Shown here: in pieces, positions 46,228-57,419 of the stretch
How the letters are laid out: every line of letters begins with the position of its first letter
Numbering within the stretch: position 1 is the first letter of the stretch
Assembly (NCBI RefSeq): GCF_000143765.1
Contig: NZ_GL379780.1
Coordinates: 12,469-76,468, forward strand
Direction: 5' to 3'
DNA from: Sphingobacterium spiritivorum ATCC 33861
GTDB lineage: Bacteria; Bacteroidota; Bacteroidia; Sphingobacteriales; Sphingobacteriaceae
Length of the DNA stretch: 64,000 bases
Notes under the pieces: model-generated
Databases searched by the model: none
What the model saw: the letters and a program-made list of their open reading frames with translations, nothing else
What the model was told of the DNA's origin: nothing
Position numbers and translations under genes: made by a program

Positions 46228-47049
46228 TTATTTTTTAACGATAGCCAGACTGTCAATAGTCCAGCTCCCCTTTCGTTCGCACACAATCTGGTGTGCATAT
46301 TTTACATTTATTTTGTTGTATGCTTCTGTACCGACTCTGGGTAAGATCTGATTGTAAAAAAGTTTTAAACGATCAAACTTACTTTCCAGTGAATCCGCAT
46401 TTCCGATAACAAGATCCTGACTACCCACACGAGGAATCAATTCTATATCTTTATCATCGTTTACATATAACTGAACGACCTGATTGCCCCATAGCTCATC
46501 GTTATTTACATATTTGACGACTTCAAGCAAATTTTTCAGTGTCCCCGACTCTATGGTATCAAGCGCCTGCTTATATCCTTCCGAAATATTCCCGGTCGCC
46601 ACCAAAACCCGGGGTACGTATTTAAGTGTTACCGGAATCTTTAAGCCGGTAGGATCAACATAAAAATCTTTACCTGCCTTATTGATCACACGCATGATTA
46701 CTTCACGCTGGCTTACTTTTACCTGCATCACGCCATCCATATCCATATGTACTTCTGCAGAAGATACATAGGGCAATTTTTCGAGTGTCAATTCTATTTT
46801 ATGCAGGGGTATACTCGCCAGTTGTTTGCCTGCTACTGATCCGTATGTCTTATTGATCAGATTGGAAATATCCTGCTGATCAATAAATGTTTCTTTACCT
46901 TCAATAATAACATGTAAGTCTGTACATACCTGTGCATTGTCCTTTTTTCCGACTAAGGACATAAGCATCCCTACTCCGGCCAAGGCCACAATACCCAGCA
47001 CGGCATATAACACCGCACTCCATCGTATGTTACGCAACTTATTGAGCAT
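46228..47049 (-). CDS. ftsQ: Cell division protein FtsQ/DivIB family
   Basis: A 273-residue bitopic protein: membrane helix at about 12-33 (AVLYAVLGIVALAGVGMLMS) and a periplasmic part with a POTRA-like region (FIDQQDISNLINKTYGSVAG, VSSAEVHMDMDGVMQVKVSQRE). FtsQ recruits FtsB/L and FtsW/I. The sequence is divergent from E. coli FtsQ and the identification leans on its place between murC and ftsA. Its start overlaps murC by 11 bases. Confidence 0.88.
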   Translation of the reverse strand: MLNKLRNIRWSAVLYAVLGIVALAGVGMLMSLVGKKDNAQVCTDLHVIIEGKETFIDQQDISNLINKTYGSVAGKQLASIPLHKIELTLEKLPYVSSAEVHMDMDGVMQVKVSQREVIMRVINKAGKDFYVDPTGLKIPVTLKYVPRVLVATGNISEGYKQALDTIESGTLKNLLEVVKYVNNDELWGNQVVQLYVNDDKDIELIPRVGSQDLVIGNADSLESKFDRLKLFYNQILPRVGTEAYNKINVKYAHQIVCERKGSWTIDSLAIVKK

Positions 47050-48397
47050 CGTTCAATATTGCTTTTAATGGTTTTATCAATCTATCAATATCACCGGCTC
47101 CAACTGTCACAACCAGCTCCGGCTTCTCCTCTTTAATAATGTTTAACACTTCCTGCGGAGATACCACACGTTTGTTCTCTAATGCTATCTTATCCGCCAG
47201 CCATGTGGAAGTAACTCCTTCAATCGGTAACTCTCTCGCCGGGTATATCTCCATAAGCAACAGCTCATCTGCCATAGCTAATACTTCCGCAAATCCATCC
47301 ACAAAATCCCGTGTACGACTAAAAAGATGAGGCTGAAAAATAACCGTAAGCTTCTTTGCCGGATATAATTTGCGCATCGAAGATATAAATGCTCTTAACT
47401 CTTCCGGGTGATGTGCGTAATCATCAATATATATGGTCTGCGGATTGCGAACAACATATTCGAATCTGCGTTTTACACCCTTGAAAGTGCTCAGGGCCTT
47501 CACAATTTTTGCATCAGCAATACTCAATAGTCGTGCTGCTGTTATTGCAGCCACTGCATTTTCTACGTTGTGAATCCCCGGTATTCCTAAGTGAATATCA
47601 CTTATCTTACCATCATGATGCACATAATCAAAGTAGAATTCTCCATCTCTGACATGGATATTTTCCGCATACACATCGCCTTCTCCTTTTCCTGAATAGC
47701 TGATCTGCCCTTTAAATGGCAATCCGGTTTTCACTATACGTGTACCACCTTCAACTACTCTATCCAGAAATAATGAAAAAGATTCTATCAGATGACTTTC
47801 GTCTCCATAAATATCCAGATGATCAGCATCTGCTGAAGTCACAACAGCAATATTCGGATGCAATGTCAAAAACGATCTGTCGTATTCATCGGCCTCTACA
47901 ACGACTGTATTATTCGCTCCGAACAACACATTAGAATCATAGTTGGAACTTATTCCCCCCAGAAATGCCGAACAGTCATATCCGGAATCTTTCAGAATAT
48001 GTGCGATCATCGTCGAGGTAGTAGTCTTACCATGTGTACCAGCTACCGCAATGGTAAACCGGCTGGCACTGATAAAGCCTAGAACCTGTGAACGCTTATA
48101 GAGCTCATGCCCAAGATTACTGAGATGATTTTTGATCTTCAGTTCTTTTGGAACAGCAGGAGTATAAATAATCAATGTATCCGAGCCGGTATGGGTAAAT
48201 GATTCCGGAATGGCATCGATGTTATCTTCATAGATGACCGGAATTCCTTCCTGTACCAGTGTATCTGTAAGATCGGATTCGGTCTTATCATAACCAGCTA
48301 CTTCACATCCCAAGCGATGAAAATAGCGTGCTAACCCACTCATTCCTATACCCCCGATGCCAATCAGATAAACCCGTTTTATATTATCGATATTCAT
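47039..48397 (-). CDS. murC: UDP-N-acetylmuramate--L-alanine ligase MurC
   Basis: Adds L-Ala to UDP-MurNAc, 452 residues. N-terminal VYLIGIGGIGMSGLARYF, Walker-type AGTHGKTTTSTMIAHIL, and the YIDDYAHHPEELRAFI motif of the C-terminal domain are clear. ATP-dependent Mur ligase in the cytoplasm. It is 4 bases downstream of murG and overlaps ftsQ, so it is translated as part of the dcw cluster. Confidence 0.97.
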   Translation of the reverse strand: MNIDNIKRVYLIGIGGIGMSGLARYFHRLGCEVAGYDKTESDLTDTLVQEGIPVIYEDNIDAIPESFTHTGSDTLIIYTPAVPKELKIKNHLSNLGHELYKRSQVLGFISASRFTIAVAGTHGKTTTSTMIAHILKDSGYDCSAFLGGISSNYDSNVLFGANNTVVVEADEYDRSFLTLHPNIAVVTSADADHLDIYGDESHLIESFSLFLDRVVEGGTRIVKTGLPFKGQISYSGKGEGDVYAENIHVRDGEFYFDYVHHDGKISDIHLGIPGIHNVENAVAAITAARLLSIADAKIVKALSTFKGVKRRFEYVVRNPQTIYIDDYAHHPEELRAFISSMRKLYPAKKLTVIFQPHLFSRTRDFVDGFAEVLAMADELLLMEIYPARELPIEGVTSTWLADKIALENKRVVSPQEVLNIIKEEKPELVVTVGAGDIDRLIKPLKAILNDAQ

Positions 48398-48401
48398 ATT
48401 C

Positions 48402-49499
48402 CTATTTTGCTATTTCAATAACCTGTTTTGCGATTACATCATCTGCATCGAGCAATGCCAGTTTTTTAATATTGGTGCTCAATTCTGCTGATCGCTCTGC
48501 ATCATTCAATAACTGAAGTGCAGTTGTAATTAATTTCTCTCCTGCTTCTGCATCTCTGACCAATATTGCAGCTTTCTTATTCACGAGTGAAAGCGCATTT
48601 TTGGTCTGATGATCTTCTGCAACATTGGGTGAAGGCACCATAATAACGGGTTTGCCAACCACACATAGTTCAGAAATGGTCCCCGCACCGGATCTGGCGA
48701 TAATACAGTCAGCTGCCGCATAGGCATAATCCATACGTTGAAGAAATGCCGTCATTTTTATCTGCTCAGGCAGTGTATCTTTAAGCTCTTGTTGAAGGCT
48801 GTCATAATAATATCCTCCACATTGCCAGATGACCTGTACATCATTAGCCTTCAGTAACTCCAGACTATTTTTCACACAATCATTCAATGTACGTGCTCCG
48901 AGACTTCCTCCTGTCACAAGAATTGTCTTTTTATTGATATCCAGACCAAATGCATTCAACGCTTCCTGTTCTTTACCTTCAATATTGACAGAAGCTCGTC
49001 TGATGGGGTTACCGGTCAGCAGTATTTTGTCTGCTGGAAAAAATTGTTCCATTCCCTCAAATGCTACACATATCTTCGCAGCCTTGACACTTAATTTTTT
49101 ATTGGTTACTCCTGCATACGAATTTTGTTCCTGAAGCAAAGTCGGGATCGCCATTCTATTAGCCATCATAAGCAGTGGTCCTGAAGCAAACCCTCCTACA
49201 CCAACCGCTACATCTGGTTTGAATTTCTTTATTATTTTCCGTGCCTGCCACAAACTGCGTATCAATTTGAAAGGCAGCATAATATTTTTCCAGAGATGCT
49301 GACGGTTGATACCTACAATATCCAATCCCTCGATCTGATATCCTGCAGCCGGTACTTTCTCCATCTCCATTTTACCATTTGCACCAACAAACAGAATTTC
49401 TGTAGCCGGATCAAGACGTAACAAAGCATTAGCTATCGCTATCGCAGGAAAGATATGCCCTCCTGTACCGCCTCCGCTTATAATTACTTTCTTTGCCAT
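48402..49499 (-). CDS. murG: UDP-GlcNAc transferase MurG
   Basis: Adds GlcNAc to lipid I to make lipid II at the inner face of the membrane, 365 residues, GT28/GT-B fold. Signature GGGTGGHIFPAIAIA at the N-terminus, GVGGFASGPLL, TGGSLGARTLND and RSGAGTISELCVVGKP with EDHQTKNA in the donor domain. It lies 17 bases after ftsW. Confidence 0.97.
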   Translation of the reverse strand: MAKKVIISGGGTGGHIFPAIAIANALLRLDPATEILFVGANGKMEMEKVPAAGYQIEGLDIVGINRQHLWKNIMLPFKLIRSLWQARKIIKKFKPDVAVGVGGFASGPLLMMANRMAIPTLLQEQNSYAGVTNKKLSVKAAKICVAFEGMEQFFPADKILLTGNPIRRASVNIEGKEQEALNAFGLDINKKTILVTGGSLGARTLNDCVKNSLELLKANDVQVIWQCGGYYYDSLQQELKDTLPEQIKMTAFLQRMDYAYAAADCIIARSGAGTISELCVVGKPVIMVPSPNVAEDHQTKNALSLVNKKAAILVRDAEAGEKLITTALQLLNDAERSAELSTNIKKLALLDADDVIAKQVIEIAK

Positions 49500-49516
49500 G
49501 CCTTTTATTATACCTC

Positions 49517-50716
49517 TTATGCTAAAGTTCCTACTACGACCTTTTTAGGTTTCGCTTTTTCCTCCAGCTCTTCCTTTCCTTTTAATTCTTCAATATTCCG
49601 GCTCACACTCAGGATAATTCCCAATGCTACACTGGTAAAGAGAATGGATGTACCTCCCATACTGACCAGTGGCAACGGAACACCTGTAACCGGACCTAAT
49701 CCTACTGCTACCGCCATATTGGCCAAAGCCTGTATAGTGAGGCTAAAGCCTAATCCTGCAGCCAGAAAAGCACCGAATGCCCGGGGACTCATCGTCACGA
49801 TCCGGATACACCGGTACATCAATACAATGTAGAGCGTCAGTAAAATGACACCTCCGATTGTCCCGTACTCCTCTATAATGATTGCAAAAATAAAATCCGA
49901 ATAAGGATGAGGCAGTACATTTCGCTGCATACTGTTACCCGGACCTTTACCGAAAACACCTCCCGTAGCGATCGCAATCTTAGCGTTATTCGCCTGATAA
50001 TTCTTATCATCCTGAAAGGAAACCCTTTCCTCTGTATGTACTTCTTCTGTCTTAAAGAACGATTTGATACGACTGTAATAGGTTTGGCGTCTTGGACCAA
50101 AAAGAATGACCAGAGACAATAAAAAACCTACACCCAGACTCACCACTGCAATTTGCTTAAAACTGATCCGTCCGATCAGCAACAGCAGAATACTTACTCC
50201 AAAGAGCATCAGAGCTGTCGAAAGGTTGGCCAGCGCGATCAAAACGAAAATAACACAGACCGATCCCATAATCGGAACAAAGGATTTCTTGACATCCTTG
50301 ATTTCTTCCTGCTTGCGTGAAAGCATTCTCGCCAGAAAAGTAATCAGGGCCAGCTTGGCCAAATCGGATGTCTGAAAAGTCTGATTGATTACAGGAATCG
50401 TCACCCAGCGACTTGCATCATTTACTTTACTACCAAACAGCAAAGTATAGAGTAGCAAGGGTATGGTAATCAACATCAACAACTTGGATATACCGGCGTA
50501 ATACCTGTAATCCACTTTATGTGAAAAATACATTAAAACAAAACCAATGGCTATTATGGAAAAATGTTTCAACAGGTACATTTCTGTCCCTTTCCCCTCT
50601 TTGTAGGCTAATGTTCCGACAGAACTGTATACGGCCAATAATGACCAGCCAGACAAAATGAGGACTATAATCCAAATCCAGCGATCGCCTTTTGCTTTAG
50701 AAAATAGTTGTTCCAT
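49517..50716 (-). CDS. ftsW: Septal peptidoglycan glycosyltransferase FtsW (SEDS)
   Basis: A 399-residue SEDS protein with about ten membrane helices; with FtsI it polymerises septal glycan from lipid II. Visible are the long loop region with RRQTYYSRIKSFF, the GGVFGKGPGNSMQRNVLPHPYSDFIFA motif, and VTGVPLPLVSMGGTS near the end. Located between murD and murG, as expected for FtsW rather than RodA. Confidence 0.94.
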   Translation of the reverse strand: MEQLFSKAKGDRWIWIIVLILSGWSLLAVYSSVGTLAYKEGKGTEMYLLKHFSIIAIGFVLMYFSHKVDYRYYAGISKLLMLITIPLLLYTLLFGSKVNDASRWVTIPVINQTFQTSDLAKLALITFLARMLSRKQEEIKDVKKSFVPIMGSVCVIFVLIALANLSTALMLFGVSILLLLIGRISFKQIAVVSLGVGFLLSLVILFGPRRQTYYSRIKSFFKTEEVHTEERVSFQDDKNYQANNAKIAIATGGVFGKGPGNSMQRNVLPHPYSDFIFAIIIEEYGTIGGVILLTLYIVLMYRCIRIVTMSPRAFGAFLAAGLGFSLTIQALANMAVAVGLGPVTGVPLPLVSMGGTSILFTSVALGIILSVSRNIEELKGKEELEEKAKPKKVVVGTLA

Positions 50717-50755
50717 ACTCCGTTTTATTTAAATGATGTTTACTTCTGTTCTTTT

Positions 50756-52129
50756 CTACAAAGCCATTACAGCTTCTTTGAATTTGTCTCCGCGCTCTTC
50801 GTAATTTTTGAACCAGTCAAAACTTGCACAAGCTGGCGATAACAATACCGTATCTCCTTTTTGCGCTATATGTGAAGCAATCTCTACAGCATCTTTCATA
50901 GAAGAACTGTTGACGATTACATCCGTATCTTCTTCGAATGATTCGTGAATGCGTGTATTATCTTTACCTATACAGATGATAGCACGAACTTTAGAACGTA
51001 CCAGATCACGCAGCATTTCGTAATCGTTACCTTTATCCACCCCACCCATAATCAAAACGATCTGTGGTGAAAAGCTCTCTAATGCATACCAAACAGAATT
51101 GACATTAGTCGCTTTGGAGTCATTGATATAATTCACGCCTCCGATACAAGCGACATGTTCCAACCTATGCGGGATATTAACGTATGAACTCATGCTTTCC
51201 TGCATAGAGCGGTTACGTAATTCCTGAACTTTCGCTACTAATCCTGCCGCCATGTTGTTGTACACATTGTGCTTGCCCTGTAATGACAAATCTTCCGTAT
51301 TCATAATAAATTGCTCTCCTTTAGGGGTGTTGATTATAATATTCTTCTCTTGATCTAAATATGCACCGGGATTGATCACTTGCTCCTGTGTCATAGGCCA
51401 TATCGCTGCCTCAGTGTGGTGTCGCTCCAGCCCTTTTACTGTCTCTTCATCATCCAGACAATAGATGAAATAATCATTTGCTGTCTGGTTACGGATCATC
51501 CTGAATTTGGAATCCACGTAGTTTTCCATTTTATGGTCGTAACGGTCTAAGTGATCCGGTGTGATATTAAGAATTACGGCTACATCAGCACGGAACTGAT
51601 ACATATCATCGAGCATAAAACTAGAGATCTCCAGTACATATACATCAAATTTCTCCTGCGCTACCTGAAGGGCAAAACTTCGGCCTATATTTCCTGCCAA
51701 ACCTACATTTACACCTGCTTTCTGCAGTATATAATAGGTCAACATCGTAGTTGTCGACTTACCGTTTGAACCGGTGATACAATATAACCGGGCATTTGTA
51801 TACTGTGCTGCAAACTCTATCTCACCGATAACCGGAATTCCTTTTTGCTTTAATGCAACTACCAAGGGCGCTGTCTCCGGAATACCGGGACTCTTCACTA
51901 CAAGATCTGCATTCAGAATTAGTTCTTCAGAATGATGGCCTGACTCATACGTAATGCCGGCGTCCTCCAATTGCTGCTGATATTTTTCGGCAATGACTCC
52001 TTTATCCGAGACCAACACCTCAAATCCTTTTTGCAGAGCCAGAATCGCTGCTCCGACACCGCTTTCGCCGGCACCGAGAACAATCAGCTTACCACTTTGA
52101 GGATAATATGTCTGCGCTATATTTGTCAT
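50756..52129 (-). CDS. murD: UDP-N-acetylmuramoylalanine--D-glutamate ligase MurD
   Basis: Adds D-Glu to UDP-MurNAc-L-Ala, 457 residues. N-terminal LIVLGAGESGVGAAILA Rossmann domain, ATP loop TGSNGKSTTTMLTYYIL, central NITPDHLDRY and NDSKATNVNSVWYAL in the C-terminal half are typical Mur-ligase motifs. 3 bases downstream of mraY. Confidence 0.97.
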   Translation of the reverse strand: MTNIAQTYYPQSGKLIVLGAGESGVGAAILALQKGFEVLVSDKGVIAEKYQQQLEDAGITYESGHHSEELILNADLVVKSPGIPETAPLVVALKQKGIPVIGEIEFAAQYTNARLYCITGSNGKSTTTMLTYYILQKAGVNVGLAGNIGRSFALQVAQEKFDVYVLEISSFMLDDMYQFRADVAVILNITPDHLDRYDHKMENYVDSKFRMIRNQTANDYFIYCLDDEETVKGLERHHTEAAIWPMTQEQVINPGAYLDQEKNIIINTPKGEQFIMNTEDLSLQGKHNVYNNMAAGLVAKVQELRNRSMQESMSSYVNIPHRLEHVACIGGVNYINDSKATNVNSVWYALESFSPQIVLIMGGVDKGNDYEMLRDLVRSKVRAIICIGKDNTRIHESFEEDTDVIVNSSSMKDAVEIASHIAQKGDTVLLSPACASFDWFKNYEERGDKFKEAVMAL

Positions 52130-52132
52130 TTT

Positions 52133-53377
52133 TTATCTCACTTTTAAGGTAACGATCGTCAATATTGCCAATAGAACTCCCACAATTACGAAACGTGTTA
52201 CAATCTTAGCTTCGTGATACCCTTTCTTCTGATAATGGTGATGCAAAGGAGACATCAGAAAAATTCTGCGTCCCTCTCCATATTTCTTCTTAGTATATTT
52301 AAAATATCCCACCTGCATCATTACAGATAGATTTTCTATCAGAAATACCCCACACAGTACGGGTATCAATAATTCTTTTCGGATCAGAATAGCAAAAGCA
52401 GCAATGATCCCTCCGATCGCCAAACTTCCCGTATCTCCCATAAATACCTGAGCCGGATAAGCATTGTACCACAAAAATCCTGTACAGGCTCCGATAAATG
52501 CTCCTGCGAAAATCACAAGTTCTCCCGAATTGGGGATATACATGATATTCAGATAGTCGGAGAAAATCACGTTACCGGATACATATGCCAGTATGGCCAG
52601 TGTGATTCCTATTATAGTAGATGTACCTGCTGCCAGACCATCTATCCCATCTGTAATATTAGCTCCGTTGGAAACAGCGGTCACAATCACAACGACCATA
52701 ACCAGGAAAACCATAAAGGTGATCATGTCTCCCCTGAGGCCAAACATGGTTAATACTTTCGCATAGTCAAATTCATTGTTCTTATAAAATGGGATGTTTG
52801 TTTTGCTGGACTTCACATTCTCTGTATAATATTTCTCACCGGTCTGACTGTTGATTGACACTTCAACCGGTTTGAGTGAGCCGGGATGAGCTACCTGCTG
52901 ACGAACAACTATTTCCGGATGGAAATACATCGTCACTGCAATGAATACACCTAATCCAACCTGACCAATTACTTTGAATTTCCCTTGCAGACCTTCTTTG
53001 TTCTTCTTAAAAACCTTGATATAATCATCCAGAAAACCAATCGCTCCCATCCATAATGTAGTCACGATCATCAGGATGATATAGATGTTATCGATCTTCG
53101 CAAACAATAACGTAGGCACCAGTATACCTGCAATAATGATGAGACCGCCCATGGTTGGTGTACCTTGCTTCTTTTTCTCTCCTTCCAGTCCCAAATCTCT
53201 AATGGTCTCGCCGACCTGCTTGTTATGCAGTATGCGGATCAATCTGCTACCATATACGGTGGTGATTATCAATGAAAGAATAACCGCCATCGCTGTACGG
53301 AAAGAGATGTACTGAAACAACCCCGCTCCCGGAATGTGGATATGTTCATTTAACCATGTAAATAAGTAGTATAACAT
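52133..53377 (-). CDS. mraY: Phospho-MurNAc-pentapeptide transferase MraY
   Basis: Makes lipid I by moving phospho-MurNAc-pentapeptide onto undecaprenyl phosphate, 414 residues and about ten helices. Motifs: [36 protein letters not shown] and the C-terminal [13 protein letters not shown] periplasmic insert of about 65 residues near position 165-215 ([16 protein letters not shown] region) makes it longer than E. coli MraY (360) and is seen in Bacteroidota. Confidence 0.96.
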   Translation of the reverse strand: MLYYLFTWLNEHIHIPGAGLFQYISFRTAMAVILSLIITTVYGSRLIRILHNKQVGETIRDLGLEGEKKKQGTPTMGGLIIIAGILVPTLLFAKIDNIYIILMIVTTLWMGAIGFLDDYIKVFKKNKEGLQGKFKVIGQVGLGVFIAVTMYFHPEIVVRQQVAHPGSLKPVEVSINSQTGEKYYTENVKSSKTNIPFYKNNEFDYAKVLTMFGLRGDMITFMVFLVMVVVIVTAVSNGANITDGIDGLAAGTSTIIGITLAILAYVSGNVIFSDYLNIMYIPNSGELVIFAGAFIGACTGFLWYNAYPAQVFMGDTGSLAIGGIIAAFAILIRKELLIPVLCGVFLIENLSVMMQVGYFKYTKKKYGEGRRIFLMSPLHHHYQKKGYHEAKIVTRFVIVGVLLAILTIVTLKVR

Positions 53378-53388
53378 CTCTTCTGGTA

Positions 53389-54843
53389 TTATTCATTAAA
53401 CGTTTTTTCCAATTCTTCACGATCATCAAAATGATGTTTCACACCGTTGATGTCCTGATATTTTTCATGCCCTTTACCTGCAACAAGAACAATATCGCCG
53501 GGCTGAGCAAGATGACATGCCGCACGAATAGCTTCTTTACGATCTGTGATCGAGAATACATTTTTCTTTCTGTCAGCAGGAATACCGGGTTCCATATCTT
53601 TGATAATCTGTACCGGATCTTCTGTGCGCGGATTATCTGAAGTTATAATCACTTTATCACTCATTTTGGCAGCAACTTCAGCCATTTCCGGACGTTTGGT
53701 TTTATCCCGATCGCCTCCGCAGCCCAATACTGTGATAATCTGCTGTTCTTTTTTACGTAGATTGTTAATGGTGCTCAGCACATTTGCAACAGCATCCGGT
53801 GTGTGTGCATAATCCACAATACCAATCACTCCGTTTTTTGATGTGATGGCTTCAAAGCGTCCTTCAGCACCTGTGATCTGACTGAGCGCAGTCAGGACTT
53901 TGACCGTCTCCTGCTCCAGTAAGATTGCAGCTCCATATACCGCCAGTATATTATAAGCATTGAACTCTCCAACTAACTTAACCCATACTTCATGGCCTTC
54001 TATATTGAGCAGCATACCATCAAAATGGCTTTCAATGATTTTGGCTTTAAAATCAGCCACGCCTTTTAACCCGTATGTTTTCTTATGTGCAAACGTATTC
54101 TGCAACATTACAGAACCATTCTTTTCATCTCCATTGGTCAATGCAAATGCAAAGCGATCCAGATCATCAAAAAATTTCTTTTTCGCTTTTATGTAATTAT
54201 CAAATGTCTTGTGAAAATCCAGATGATCGTGTGTGATATTGCTGAAAATACCTCCGGCAAACCGAAGTCCTGCAATGCGCTGCTGTACGACAGCATGCGA
54301 GCTGACTTCCATAAAACAGTAGTCACAGCCTTCATCTACCATATCCCGCAGCAATGCATTCAATGCTACCGGATCCGGAGTCGTATGTGTGGCAGGTATA
54401 ATCCGCTCTCCGATCTGATTCTGAACGGTAGAAAGCAAACCTACATGATATCCAAGAGCTGTAAACAGATTGAATAGCAATGTTGCAATCGTGGTCTTAC
54501 CATTTGTACCTGTCACCCCAACCAGCTTCAATTCGCGGGAAGGATTTCCGTAGAAATTACCGGCAGCAATACCCAATGCATAGGCGGTATCGGCAACCAT
54601 CATATAGGTAACACCTTCGCTCTTTTCCGCTGGCATCTCTTCCACCATAATGAGCGTACATCCTTGCTGAATGGCTTTTTCTACAAACAGGTGTCCGTCT
54701 GTATGCACGCCACGCACAGCAACAAAAAGACTACCCTCATTCGCCTGACGGGAATCAAAACATAATGAAGTCACCTCAACATCCAGCTGACCCACCACTT
54801 CCTGTACCGGAATAGCATGCAATATGTCTTTTAGTTTTATCAT
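53389..54843 (-). CDS. murE: UDP-MurNAc-tripeptide synthetase MurE, DAP-type
   Basis: Adds the third stem residue, 484 residues. ATP loop [17 protein letters not shown], then [29 protein letters not shown], and [17 protein letters not shown]. The substrate-selecting motif is DNPR (SDNPRTEDP), which favours meso-diaminopimelate over lysine. It sits between ftsI and mraY. murF, the next step, is not in this window; in many Bacteroidota it is elsewhere. Confidence 0.96.
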   Translation of the reverse strand: MIKLKDILHAIPVQEVVGQLDVEVTSLCFDSRQANEGSLFVAVRGVHTDGHLFVEKAIQQGCTLIMVEEMPAEKSEGVTYMMVADTAYALGIAAGNFYGNPSRELKLVGVTGTNGKTTIATLLFNLFTALGYHVGLLSTVQNQIGERIIPATHTTPDPVALNALLRDMVDEGCDYCFMEVSSHAVVQQRIAGLRFAGGIFSNITHDHLDFHKTFDNYIKAKKKFFDDLDRFAFALTNGDEKNGSVMLQNTFAHKKTYGLKGVADFKAKIIESHFDGMLLNIEGHEVWVKLVGEFNAYNILAVYGAAILLEQETVKVLTALSQITGAEGRFEAITSKNGVIGIVDYAHTPDAVANVLSTINNLRKKEQQIITVLGCGGDRDKTKRPEMAEVAAKMSDKVIITSDNPRTEDPVQIIKDMEPGIPADRKKNVFSITDRKEAIRAACHLAQPGDIVLVAGKGHEKYQDINGVKHHFDDREELEKTFNE

Positions 54844-54850
54844 TATCTTT

Positions 54851-56977
54851 TTAATTCAATACAATTGCTACCTGTGTTCCAAACTTCAACTTTGAACCGG
54901 GACTAAGCGATTGTTCAATAACTTTTCCCTTTCCCGATACATATGTTTTAAATCCTGCATTCTCCATGGTATACATGGCATCAATCAGGCCCATTCCTTT
55001 TACATCCGGCACTACACCTTCTTTAATCCTGACATCTACAAAAGGAACTCCACGACTCGAAGTATCAACAACACCCTGTGCTACGGCATTCCAGTCGAAA
55101 GAGCGTATACCTAAAGCTTCATATACCTTCATCGATGCTTCCCGCGATCCTTTTAATGTCAACGGCGTCTTACCTCCGGCCGGATTTACCTTGCGGGAGC
55201 TAAATGTTCCATGCATGGACAAATCATTGGCAAAGACCATATCAGCAAGTTCCTTAAATACCGGACCTGCCGTAGACGCTCCGTAATATCCCTTTCTGGG
55301 GTTACGTATCACGACAATCATCGAATACTTCGGATTTTCAGCAGGAAAATATCCGGCAAAAGAAGATTGATATTTCCGTTGTCTGTATCCTCGCGCTCCA
55401 TCAGCGATCTGTGCTGTACCTGTTTTACCAGCGGAGGTATAAAGCGGATTACGAAGCGATTTACCTGTCCCCTCGATCATTGTGCCTTCCATCATTCCCC
55501 TTATTTCGGAGAGTGCATGTTCTGAAGCAATTTTATCCTTGATAACACGTGCCTGAAAATGTTCGACAGTATTCCCAAGATGCCTGATTTCTTTTACGAA
55601 TACAGGCGCTATCATTTTTCCGTCATTTGCTACTGCATTATACAGTGTCAATGTCTGAAGCGGAGTCATAAGCAATTCATATCCGTATGCCATCTGCACT
55701 AAAGAGAGCTTACTCCAGGACTTCGCTTTAGGCGTTTTAATCTTAGGTTCTCCTTCCCCCGGAATCTGCAATTGCAGCGCCTTGCCTAATCCCATGCTGT
55801 ACAGTTTGTCTGTAAACTTTGAGGGATCATCTTTATAATGTGTGTTGACCAACTTGGTAATCGCCACATTTGAAGACTGCTCGAAAGCATATTTGGCAGA
55901 CATAATAGATTTTCGGGGTGCATGCGAATCTTTTATCGTATGTCCCGGCACCTTATAAGTTCCATTACCTACATCGACTGTTGTCGAAGAATCTATTTTT
56001 CCGTCATCAATCAATGCCAGATACGAAGCCAGTTTGAATGTAGATCCCGGTTCAGCAGAAAGTGCAATCGCATAGTTAAATTTCTCTCTGAACACCCCTT
56101 CTTCATCTCTTGTGAAATTGGCTACAGCCCTTACCTCTCCTGTCTTCACCTCCATCAGAATCACACAACCGTTATCTGCATCTACAATCTGCAATTGTTT
56201 CTCCAGCGCCCGTTGTGCCATATCCTGCATATTGACATCTATCGTCGAAATAATATCAGAACCGTCTACCGGAGCCACCTCCATATTACGATTAATCGGC
56301 ACCCATACACCACCGGCAATACGCTGTACTAATCTTTTACCACTTTTACCGTCGATGTAGTGTCCATATGCACCTTCCAGCCCCACTCGCACCGTGTCAA
56401 TTCCCTTTGTATTTTTATACCCGATGGTACGTGCTGCCAGATTGGTAAAAGGAAGAATCCTTTTATTATGCCGCTCCACAATCAGGCCACCGGAATATTT
56501 ATCTTTATCAACTTTAAAGGATTTGAACAACGGAAAATCCTTTACTTTTTTCAGATCCTGATGCGTTACTTCACGCATGATCATCACATACCGTTGTTTT
56601 TTACTTCTCGCCTGCTTAAGCAATCCCAGGTACTGTCTTGCAGATCTGTCTTTGAAAAAACCAGCCAGCTTATACGCCAGAGAGTCTACTTTAGAATTAA
56701 AAATATCTTCTTCCTCTTCCGGAATAGCCATTGCATCAAAACGCAAATCATACTCAGGAATGGAAGTCGCCAGAATACTACCGTCATTTGAATAAATATT
56801 CCCTCTGGCAGCCTCTACCTCTCGCTCCTGTATAGTCAGACTATCTGAAATCTCTCTCCACTTACCCCCGTCTACATATTGAAGATGCACCAGTTTTGCA
56901 AAAACAACCAGCGCCCCCAATACCATCAGGCCGAATGCGAGATACACTCTTAGAAGTATGGATTTTCTAATATTCAT
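54851..56977 (-). CDS. ftsI: Septal PBP (FtsI/PBP3) with C-terminal PASTA domain
   Basis: A 708-residue class B penicillin-binding protein that cross-links septal peptidoglycan. Membrane helix at about 8-28, dimerisation domain (EREVEAARGNIYSNDGSILA), and transpeptidase domain with SxxK (EPGSTFKLASY), SxN (FEQSSNVAI) and KTG (SAGKTGTAQIADG). The last 60 residues form one PASTA domain (VPDVKGMGLIDAMYTMENAG). It lies 14 bases after the FtsL-like gene. A second PASTA protein is encoded at 19.4 kb. Confidence 0.95.
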   Translation of the reverse strand: MNIRKSILLRVYLAFGLMVLGALVVFAKLVHLQYVDGGKWREISDSLTIQEREVEAARGNIYSNDGSILATSIPEYDLRFDAMAIPEEEEDIFNSKVDSLAYKLAGFFKDRSARQYLGLLKQARSKKQRYVMIMREVTHQDLKKVKDFPLFKSFKVDKDKYSGGLIVERHNKRILPFTNLAARTIGYKNTKGIDTVRVGLEGAYGHYIDGKSGKRLVQRIAGGVWVPINRNMEVAPVDGSDIISTIDVNMQDMAQRALEKQLQIVDADNGCVILMEVKTGEVRAVANFTRDEEGVFREKFNYAIALSAEPGSTFKLASYLALIDDGKIDSSTTVDVGNGTYKVPGHTIKDSHAPRKSIMSAKYAFEQSSNVAITKLVNTHYKDDPSKFTDKLYSMGLGKALQLQIPGEGEPKIKTPKAKSWSKLSLVQMAYGYELLMTPLQTLTLYNAVANDGKMIAPVFVKEIRHLGNTVEHFQARVIKDKIASEHALSEIRGMMEGTMIEGTGKSLRNPLYTSAGKTGTAQIADGARGYRQRKYQSSFAGYFPAENPKYSMIVVIRNPRKGYYGASTAGPVFKELADMVFANDLSMHGTFSSRKVNPAGGKTPLTLKGSREASMKVYEALGIRSFDWNAVAQGVVDTSSRGVPFVDVRIKEGVVPDVKGMGLIDAMYTMENAGFKTYVSGKGKVIEQSLSPGSKLKFGTQVAIVLN

Positions 56978-56991
56978 GCCCGGTTATTTTT

Positions 56992-57402
56992 TTATTTTTT
57001 CTCTTCTTTTACAACTTCAATTTTAATTGGCGGCTCCTTTCGCTCTTTTAGTCCCAATGTATCTGCCCGTTTTGCTATTTCTGATTGAGTGGTTCTCTTC
57101 ATCAACTCCGCAGAGAGCGATTTATAATCCCAACTCAATTCTTTAACTTCCTTGCTCAACCGGTCTATCTGCCGAACTGTCCGCTCCGCCAGGTGCCGGT
57201 TAGAAATATACAAAAGCGCCAAAAGAGCGATAAAAGCTATAAAAGGAAGATTCTTCACTACGGAATAGGTCGTTATCTTTTGCGGAGAAAAGACCGATTT
57301 AATAAAATGCCTGGTCTCTTCTGCTTTTTCCTCTACCGTATCCTGAAGTTCTTCCTGAACTTCTTCACTTAACTCTTTTTGCTTTATTGTATTTCTCTTC
57401 AT
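56992..57402 (-). CDS. FtsL-like cell division protein
   Basis: A 136-residue bitopic protein: a charged cytoplasmic N-terminus (KQKELSEEVQEELQDTVEEK), a membrane helix at about 51-70 (PFIAFIALLALLYISNR), and a coiled-coil periplasmic part (VRQIDRLSKEVKELSWDYKS). Sequence similarity to E. coli FtsL is low, but position between rsmH and ftsI and the layout fit the Bacteroidota FtsL-like family. Its partner would be an FtsB-type protein, not seen here. Confidence 0.82.
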   Translation of the reverse strand: MKRNTIKQKELSEEVQEELQDTVEEKAEETRHFIKSVFSPQKITTYSVVKNLPFIAFIALLALLYISNRHLAERTVRQIDRLSKEVKELSWDYKSLSAELMKRTTQSEIAKRADTLGLKERKEPPIKIEVVKEEKK

Positions 57403-57419
57403 GCCGATCCCCCACGAAC